From Strigamia acuminata (Eukaryota > Arthropoda > Chilopoda > Geophilomorpha > Linotaeniidae), in assembly GCA_949358305.1 (NCBI GenBank), contig OX442324.1, positions 3,044,001 through 3,108,000 on the forward strand: a stretch of 64,000 nucleotides of DNA. Reading direction: 5' to 3'. Each line of letters opens with the position of its first letter. Position 1 is the first letter of the stretch. A model generated the notes under the pieces. That model did no database searches. It saw only the letters and a list, made by a program, of their open reading frames with translations, and was not told the origin of the DNA. Position numbers and translations under genes: made by a program. This document shows positions 56,800 to 64,000 of this stretch, in pieces.

Positions 56800-58276
56800 T
56801 CAAACTTCCTCCTGATTCTGCTGATGAACGCCAGCGAAAGAAAGGTTGAGTTTGAAGTTCACACCGTGGGTTTCCGCCATTTGCTGCAACGGATAAACCT
56901 CAAAATGCTGTTTTGTGACCGCAGTGACATACAAATTGGCCCGTAAATCCACCAGAGAAGGGATTTTCAACAGATCCTCAAGTCCATAAGGTCCCAACAA
57001 CTCGCAGTAATCAATCATCAAACGCTTCAGTTTCTTCTTCGCCATCATCTTGGCCAAATCGCTGGCCATTTTGTTGCTAAAACCTTCGCACTGGAAAAGC
57101 TGAAGTTTCTCGAGATTGGGAAACATCTCCAACACGGCGAACAAATACCCGGAAGAAATCCAGTAATCCTTGGGGTCGCCAAGCGAGAATTCCACCAAAT
57201 TTTCAAAACACAAATTGTCCAAACAAACACGATCGTATTTATTTTCCTCTTCCTCCACGGTCACCTCCGAGTTCGCATACACGCTAACGTTCAACGTGCG
57301 CAACTCCCTAAATTTCCACAACGTGTGCAGCATTTTCGCGGTGAAAATACTCGACATGATGCACACTTCGCTAACTTTCGGACACGTGGCCACGCCAATA
57401 TTCAGCTCGTCGTAACTGTCAATGTAGAAAACGAAGCTCAGTCTCCTGATGTTGTATTTCTGTTGCAGCGCGCTCGGCGGAAGCGCGTTGAACCACGTGC
57501 AATCGAAACTATCCATGTCTTCCATCAATTTCATAGTCTGCAAAACCAAACAGTAAGACTCCAGCGAGACCTCCGAATCGCCCAGTTTGAGCACTCTCAA
57601 AGTCTTCTTGGCTTCGGAGTCTTCTCCGCACAGTTGTTTCACGTCTTCGTCAGTGATGCTGTCGCCCGGATCGAGCTCAACCAATGGCAGCTTGGCGACG
57701 TGAAACATGGCGCCCAGTTCAAGATAACACCCACTAAGATCGAGTTTCTGCAGATTCGGCGTGAGGTGGCGCATTGCTTCGCACGCAGTGGCTGTGATCG
57801 AACACTCGTCGGGCAGTTTAAGCTCCGTCAAATTCTGTATATGCGAAACTATTCACACAAATCTTTCTTTTGAATTTTCCTTTTTTATACTTACTTTTAA
57901 CTTATGGCCGCTAACTTCGAATAGAAAGTCTAAGTCAAAATCTTCACTCATAAACTCCATTCTGATTTGTTTCTGGTCTTCGTGCAAAAATGGTGCAACG
58001 TGGCGAGCGTGTGGCACCACGTGATCTTCATTGTAGAACCAAAAATTGGTCAAATTGAAGCGGCTCAGTATTTCTTCACGAACGTTGTACGCTAAATCAG
58101 ACCGCGAGCATTGATAATTGTGAAATAAATGCGTGTGGTGGTCACTTACGTAGTTTTTCGAAATAACTGATCAATTGCACGGTCCTGTTCATTCGATCGT
58201 CGTTGTTTTCTTCCATCTTCCATTGGAAAATGCAGCTCCTGATGACTTCCAAAGTTATGTGCTTTAATGTTTCCAT
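56800..58276 (-). CDS. LRR-family protein, member 3 (452 aa, three exons)
   Basis: Exons 58276-58150, 58091-57895 and 57834-56800 join in phase. Start METLKHITLEVIRSCIFQWK; exon 2 LPYNVREEILSRFNLTNFWF; exon 3 begins NLTELKLPDECSIT with repeats LQKLDLSGCYLELGAMF, LVELDPGDSITDEDVKQLC, LRVLKLGDSEVSLESYC, LEKLQLFQCEGFSNKMASDL, KRLMIDYCELLGPYGLEDLL, LVDLRANLYVTAVTKQHFEV. It is nearest to member 2 in sequence and orientation, so a tandem duplicate. It has a nine-residue C-terminal extension (HQQNQEEV) relative to the others. Confidence 0.86.
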
Positions 58277-58799
58277 ATTGTAATCGGCTTTAAGAAATTG
58301 TCGATATTTCTGGGTGTGGAATTTTTCGTTTGGCTCTGGTCTGATTTTGTGTTTGATGTCTTGGTTTGATGTAGTAGTTTTTCCGATATTCCGTTTCTCA
58401 CACAATGGATTACATAATGGAAGGCGAACTCTCCAACAATGTAGTTACTGCGGTAACCTGTGACCAAACATCGGATGACAGAATACGAGTAACAACATCT
58501 AGTGGTGGAAGAGAGACATTTTCGCGAGCTTTTACAAATCGTGGAAAGTGACAAAACAAATTTTGTGCAATATCAAAGAATTCGTTAGCGATATCACAAA
58601 CGAGTGTTGTTTTAATTATACGTATGTTTATTGGACATTTGATTTGCATGAAATGGATGTGAAATTACAATCAAAATAGATGGCGTAAAATGAGGAAAAT
58701 CTATTAAATTATACATTGGTATTTGTACCAATACAGGTTAATAAATGGTTTGGTACAGTTTGTGTAAGTGCATTCTCGATAAAACATTAGAAAAATGTT

Positions 58800-59168
58800 T
58801 CAAACTTCGCCCAAATTATCGTGAGAGATAGTGAGATTGAGCATCAAATTGACACCATATTTATTCGCCGTTTCCTGCATCGGGTGGGCGTCGAAGTGAT
58901 GTTTCGTCACTTCAGTAACAAACAAATCCGCCCGTAACTCGGTCAGAGAAGGGATTTTCAAAAGATCTTTTATTCCGTACGGTCCTAAAGAATCGCAGTT
59001 TGCAATCACCAAACGTTTCAGTTTCTTCTTCGCCATCATCGTCGCCAACTCAGAACTCACTCGCAATTTTGTTTGTGAAACCTTCGGCCCGTAGAAGTCG
59101 AAGTGTCACAAGATTCGGAAACATGCCCAATATTGGGAGAAAATAATCGGAGGTAATCAAGCCATTTA
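58800..59168 (-). pseudogene. Truncated LRR-family copy
   Basis: The last part of exon 3 only: a frame from about 59165 reads LITSDYFLPILGMFPNLVTL and GFTNKIASE, then a frameshift, then LATMMAKKKLKRLVIANCDS, LGPYGIKDLLKIPSLTELRA, DLFVTEVTKHHFDAHPMQET and a stop. The upstream repeats and exons 1-2 are absent. Homology stops abruptly next to a T-rich run at 59170-59225. Confidence 0.82.
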
Positions 59169-59259
59169 TTTATTTATTTTAATTTTTTTTTATTTCTTCT
59201 TTTATTTATTTATTTATTTTTTTACATTTAATTGTATTTTTTTCTATCGTTTTAGGAAC

Positions 59260-59385
59260 TTACCAAAAGTTTTGTGATTTTAAGGCCACGAACACAATGG
59301 CGGAGAGGATGAAATAGAGAAGGAAGAAGATGAATTGGTGTTTGCAGAGGAAGTCCGACGTCGTTTTACTAATGGCGAACAGGTC
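59260..59385 (-). other. Orphan exon coding a transmembrane helix
   Basis: Acceptor TTGCACAG|GACCTG and a consensus donor TTTTG|GTAAGT (or the in-frame TAA just after) bound a GC-rich frame: DLFAISKTTSDFLCKHQF then IFFLLYFILSAIVFVALKSQ. It looks like genuine coding sequence with one membrane helix. No partner exon or family recognised; the nearest downstream sequence is the truncated LRR copy. Confidence 0.4.
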
Positions 59386-59569
59386 CTGTGCAATTTCATT
59401 TCACAAAATTATATCACAACCGTTTTCCAGCTGAATTTGGCGAACCATTTTTGCGTTTTTCCTGCCAAATTATAACCGTTATCCCCGCTTAATTTGATTT
59501 TCTTCCCTGTCAAAATTGGCCGCTCTTTTCTTAATTCTTTTACTCAATTTGGCCACTACCTCCACATAA

Positions 59570-59730
59570 TTTGGTTGCTTTTTCTCCCCCAGCCAATTTG
59601 GCAATTCTTTCCCGTTCAATTTGGCGGTTCTTTCCCCTTCAATTTGGCGGTTCTTTCCCCTTCAATTTGGCGGTCCTTGCCCTTTCAAATTAGCGGTACT
59701 TTCCCGTCCAATTTGAGCTTATTTTCGCGT
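59570..59730 (+). repeat. Short tandem array (about 23 bp)
   Basis: Four to six copies of CAATTTGGCGGTTCTTTCCC with a trailing CTT, in a wider region of related words (CCAATTTGGC). Confidence 0.85.
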
Positions 59731-59759
59731 ATCCAACTACATTTGATTTTACATTCAAT

Positions 59760-61290
59760 TTAATGACATTTTATTCTATATGCATTTTAATGCCAATTTA
59801 TTTAGTTTACTAGTAGTTGTTTTTTTTCTTTTTTTTTTCTTTAATTTTTTCAACATTTTATTTACCACACGAAAGAAAAAAGTTTCAATTATTAAATTAA
59901 CTCACATCGTATTCCAGGTTTAGACTCGAAAAAGGTAAAAAAAAATCACAGCAATAAGCCCGATGATTAAAGAGATTAAAAGATCTCACTATACCAACAG
60001 TGCACGAGATTGAATAAATCTTTTTCAACTAATACCATTTCACCATTTTACTAAATGATGAAATACAAATGAAAACAAAGAAACATGGCACCTGTTTATC
60101 AACTCATAACGAAGCTTCACATAATGCACGAATATTCACACTATAATCACAATTTTTGAATTTATCTAGCAACCAAAAATAATCAAATAAAACAATATAT
60201 CGAATAATTACACGTCATTCATTTGCATCAAAAGCCAGCTACCGGTACGTCACAAAAGTGCACGATATATTTTTGCCACAAATATTTGTTCTTGGGAGTG
60301 TTTTATTTTTAATTAATTAATTTTTTTTCTTTTTAAATTTATTAATTTCACACAAATCTGTGATGCAACTTACCCCGAAAATTTGTAAATATTTTAAGTA
60401 TTGAACAATAGAAATAGAAATAGAAATATGAAATTTTTCCAAAGAGATAAGGAATTAATTAATTAACTCAAGCGTGTGATTTGCAGCTAAAGGAGTGTCA
60501 AGAATAAGAAAATTTGCAACGAGAAAGAAGGCAGAAAGAGATGGAAATGGCTAATTGGGTCGATCGGGAAAGGGGTCAGAGATGAAGATAGCTGCCGAAG
60601 ACGACGCCTTAGGCACCAATCAATCAATCATGCATGAATCAAAAAGAAGAAAAAAATTCCTATTTAAATAGATTGTCAGATGAGATTTGAATTAATTGGG
60701 ATACGGTGGGATACGGATTGGAACTTTCGTTTATTCTACTTAATATGTTTGATGCCGCTATGGTTTTTCGGTTTTCTGTTTCTGATTTGGAAATTAAATG
60801 CCACACAGTTACTAGTAAGTAAATACGGTATTATCCATTTCCTATTAGATAGAAATAATAAATTCTAGGTAAAAATAAATAAAATTTTGCAGAAATAATT
60901 AAATTACGGTTAGGACTGGTGAATGAGCTTTTGTAAGGAGTTGCTTCTGTACGGCTGTTTTAGAGGAGACAGACTGATTGTGCGGAAGGAAACGTACGTT
61001 GCTACGGCGTCTGGGTTTTTGGAAACAAAATTGCAATTCATGAATTTGCATAATACATCATTATTAATCGATACAACACAATCTTTACATACGATTTGTG
61101 CGAGATTATTGGTTTCCCTACAGTGCCCTTCCTACTGATGCGCATTCACGTGCGCAGAATATCATTAGATGAATGAAATTATTATTTTTTTTTATGAAGT
61201 AACTTTTATTTCGTGCAATATTGTTGTACGTACAAATATTTGAAATTAAAAATATAGAGAATTTTTGTTTAAAGTTTAATCTATTAATAA
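59760..61290. other. Gene-poor region
   Basis: AT-rich sequence. A plus frame at 60923-61138 (MSFCKELLLYGCFRGDRLIV) is GC-richer than its surroundings but has no recognised domain or proven exon context. Confidence 0.4.
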
Positions 61291-61309
61291 TAGGCCTACT
61301 ATAGTTTTT

Positions 61310-62069
61310 GCCATAAAGCAGCACGGACACGAAGTGATGTTTGAGGCACAGTACTGAAACGGTATATATTCATCGCTTCAATTTCATGATCGGGAACGGA
61401 AATTAGTGTTATATCGTTTATTTCGCTAATGTTAGTCAATCCTGACCTGCGGTCAAGGCGATAAATACTACGCATCGACTCCAAGTAACCATTTTCAACC
61501 GTATAATCAATAAAAAATAGCAAAGCTGGAGACTTCATATGATCGAGCAGAATCTATTGCCAAAAATAAATAAGTAAATAACATTAAATATCCAACTTTG
61601 ACTTTTCAAACCTTAAAGTGCATTATTGTCTCAGCATTTATTTATTTCGGACAGAGAACTCAGATATTTTCCAACCATAATGACATCTGCATTATTTAGC
61701 TCATTCAGTATTCGGTTTTCAGTGCAGAAGTATGGACGGATCTGAAAATAAAAATAAAAAATTGAAAAGTGAAAAGTGGAAAAAATTCTTTACTTACTAT
61801 ACACCTTAGAAAATTCAATTGTGTGGAAATTCGGAATGTCTAACTTACGATCGATTGATCGCAACAAATGTGTTGTGTCCAACGCCCATTCGTTCGGGTG
61901 GGTCCACAATATTGCAGCGGAACACCGGCTTTATTCTGATCACTTTCAACCACCGATAAAAGCCAACAATCTCGCAGCCCGCAGCCCGCAGCCCGCACCT
62001 CCACCGAAACAAAACACGTTTACTTAAATTTTTTCGTTTCAAAAATGGTGTTAAACCACTCGTACACAA
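61310..62069 (-). other. Unassigned coding-like remnants
   Basis: Three minus-strand pieces with protein-like composition: about 62040-61840 (CNIVDPPERMGVGHNTFVAI, faintly like the start of a sorting-nexin PX domain), 61742-61620 (IRPYFCTENRILNELNNADV, followed by a one-base frameshift) and 61550-61310 (SPALLFFIDYTVENGYLESM ... TSLRVRAALWQKL, stop). Splice sites flank the last two. I do not recognise the protein; it may be a decaying gene. Confidence 0.35.
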
Positions 62070-62334
62070 TAGGACGATGATTAAGATTCTTTATTGCATG
62101 TGTGTGGCAAGTAAAATGAAGGTAAAAAAATGTAAATCAGTAAAGTTTGTTGTTAAAACCCTGACGACGAATTATTGGGAGCATTTCCAATGGCATTTGC
62201 AGGAGGCTGTTGAAACTCTGCACGAGTTAGGGGATCGTCTAGTGGCATTAATTCCCAGATAGTGGTGTAAAAATGGCCGTAGAAGTCGACGGCCCCCTAC
62301 TTCAAACAACCCATAGCAAAAAGCACCACAAAAA

Positions 62335-62505
62335 AAAGTAAAAACCCGAAAAATACCGTAGTTCCCCAGCTTAAGCAAAACCCCCGCCAAAAACATAGAT
62401 CCCCCCATAGACCGGAGCTTCAACATGAGCTCGAGGAAGCCACAAATGTCTCATAAATATTGGCATTTTAATCAAAAATGCCAACACACTAAACTCCCCC
62501 TACGT
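62335..62505 (-). pseudogene. nad4: Nuclear copy of mitochondrial nad4 (NUMT)
   Basis: Minus strand reads [20 protein letters not shown] then VEAPV, and after a one-base shift [20 protein letters not shown]. This is the conserved core of NADH dehydrogenase subunit 4 ([30 protein letters not shown]). The T/G-rich coding strand fits an arthropod nad4. The frameshift and the short length in nuclear sequence mark a mitochondrial insert. Confidence 0.85.
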
Positions 62506-62639
62506 ACCACCAAACCACACCAATTAAAATCAAATGTTTCAATTTGCCAATGTCAAAATTGACACAGATTACAATTAAAATCAAGTGTTTCAATTTGCCA
62601 AGGTCAATACCAATACCAAATCGAGTAAAATTGGGCGAA

Positions 62640-63290
62640 ATTTTATTAAAACTGAGTAAAATTGGGCGAAATTTCATCAAAATTAAGTAAAATTTGGCAA
62701 AATGACATCAAAATTAGTAAAATTTGGCAAAATATCATCAAAATTAGGCAAAATTCGTCAAAATTTCATCAAAATTCGTCAAAATTTCATCAAAATTCGT
62801 CAAAATTTCATCAAAATTCGTCAAAATTTCATCAAAATTCGTCAAAATTTCATCAAAATTCGTCAAAATTTCATCAAAATTCGTCAAAATTTCATCAAAA
62901 TTCGTCAAAATTTCATCAAAATTCGTCAAAATTTCATCAAAATTCGTCAAAATTTCATCAAAATTCGTCAAAATTTCATCAAAATTCGTCAAAATTTCAT
63001 CAAAATTCGTCAAAATTTCATCAAAATTCGTCAAAATTTCATCAAAATTCGTCAAAATTTCATCAAAATTCGTCAAAATTTCATCAAAATTCGTCAAAAT
63101 TTCATCAAAATTCGTCAAAATTTCATCAAAATTCGTCAAAATTTCATCAAAATTCGTCAAAATTTCATCAAAATTCGTCAAAATTTCATCAAAATTCGTC
63201 AAAATTTCATCAAAATTCGTCAAAATTTCATCAAAATTCGTCAAAATTTCATCAAAATTCGTCAAAATCAAAATCATCAAAATTCAACAA
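62640..63290 (+). repeat. 21-bp satellite, about 24 copies
   Basis: TCAAAATTTCATCAAAATTCG is repeated almost without change from about 62758 to 63268, flanked by more diverged copies. It is open in several frames (SSKFHQN, KIRQNFI, ILTNFDE) only because 21 is divisible by three. Confidence 0.95.
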
Positions 63291-63422
63291 AATCATCAAA
63301 AATTCAACCAAACACTCCAAAATAAAAATCCATCAAAACTTCATCCAAGAAAACCTCAAAAACAAAACATAATTTAATTTCCACCCACTCCAAATCCCAC
63401 CAAATCTCTAATTACCAAAAAA

Positions 63423-64000
63423 CTAATCCTGGGCATCCATCTTCTGCAACACCTCATCAGACGCCATAAGCGGCGACAAATACGGATCTTTAGCCACCTG
63501 AAACTTGTTAAACTCCTCCGCCCCATACGGATACTGATCCAAAATCCTCTTCTCTTCTATCTTCATTGCTTTTAGTCGCCGGCAACAACGAACTGATCCC
63601 CTTGACCACCCTATCCGTCACATTGGACAATTTGCCACTCATATCTCCCGGCTCCCTCCCTCTCGAACAGAATATTCTCCTCGCTTTAGGCGTCCTCTTG
63701 CGTCGGTTCGGTTCTCCCTTGGCGTTCTGTTCACCTTCCCGTACTGGTTGACGAACTCCGAAACGAAATCCTCATTGGGTGTCTTGAACCCGTCTTCGGA
63801 TCGGACGACAACGATATCTATCGCTTCAACGCATCAACGATGCGCTCGATTTTCCGCGCGGCGCCGTAAGTGTTGTTGGTTTCGTCGATTGCTCGATTGC
63901 TCGACTAAGGCGACGAGTGTTTCGCCCACGTTTTCCGCCTTCCATTCGGACCCACCGGACATTTCTAATTCGTTTATTGCTTTGAGTATTGGGCTGCTTT
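63423..64000 (-). pseudogene. Hormone-sensitive-lipase-like fragment, frameshifted, runs off the window
   Basis: Minus-strand frames in order: SSPILKAINELEMSGGSEWK, ENVGETLVALVEQ; then ETNNTYGAARKIERIVDALK; then DIVVVRSEDGFKTPNEDFVS, EFVNQYGKV; then MSGKLSNVTDRVVKGISSLL; then KILDQYPYG-like YPYGAEEFNKFQ and VAKDPYLSPLMASDEVLQKM, stop at 63423. The last block resembles the hormone-sensitive lipase segment before the catalytic Asp (NPYMSP..ASD..L). At least three frame changes and loss of the C-terminal part indicate a decayed copy. Confidence in the family is moderate. Confidence 0.45.

Noticed and set aside
62662-63372. Long ORFs in three frames (SSKFHQN and similar repeats)
   Set aside because: By-products of a 21-bp satellite; no start context, splice sites or non-repeat coding sequence.

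Overview
The window is nuclear DNA from an animal, most likely an insect. Genes have several exons with short GT-AG introns. Recognisable products are androglobin, a relaxin-receptor-type GPCR, a caudal homeodomain protein, POMP, VPS36, a GM2-activator-like lipid carrier and a small mitochondrial protein of the arthropod 'deltamethrin resistance/prag01' type. A beetle is a guess only. Exon coordinates were read by hand from splice sites and reading phase, without transcript data.

Layout. 1-6.4 kb: 5' part of an androglobin gene on the minus strand, with two short hAT elements and a mariner-in-hAT nest in its introns. 7.0-9.1 kb: a secreted Met/Glu-rich repeat protein. 10.2-11.7 kb: first member of a three-exon LRR family. 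13.6-15.3 kb: two convergent genes for tiny secreted Gly/Tyr-rich proteins. 17.3-20.0 kb: a 167-residue protein with a predicted N-myristoylation site and one SH2-like domain. 20.4-34.7 kb: a complete 17-exon LDLa-LRR-7TM receptor whose introns are packed with non-autonomous transposons. 35.0-39.8 kb: a palindromic element next to a broken tyrosine-recombinase retroelement (DIRS-like). 40.2-41.2 kb: GM2-activator-like gene. 44.2-47.0 kb: caudal, with 20-bp tandem arrays upstream and in intron 1. 47.7-50.5 kb: compact housekeeping cluster (POMP, prag01-type protein, VPS36). 51.2-59.2 kb: LRR-family cluster (two intact genes, two dead copies) plus a dead MSH2 fragment. 59.2-64.0 kb: gene-poor, with orphan exons, a nuclear copy of mitochondrial nad4, a 21-bp satellite and a frameshifted hormone-sensitive-lipase-like remnant.

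The genes do not form one pathway. The most notable items are the LRR family with an invariant exon plan, the membrane-anchored SH2 protein lacking the usual phosphotyrosine arginine, a MITE family whose members share a core but differ at their ends, a self-complementary hairpin made from an LRR-gene fragment, and several unrelated tandem arrays that all have a 20-21 bp period.
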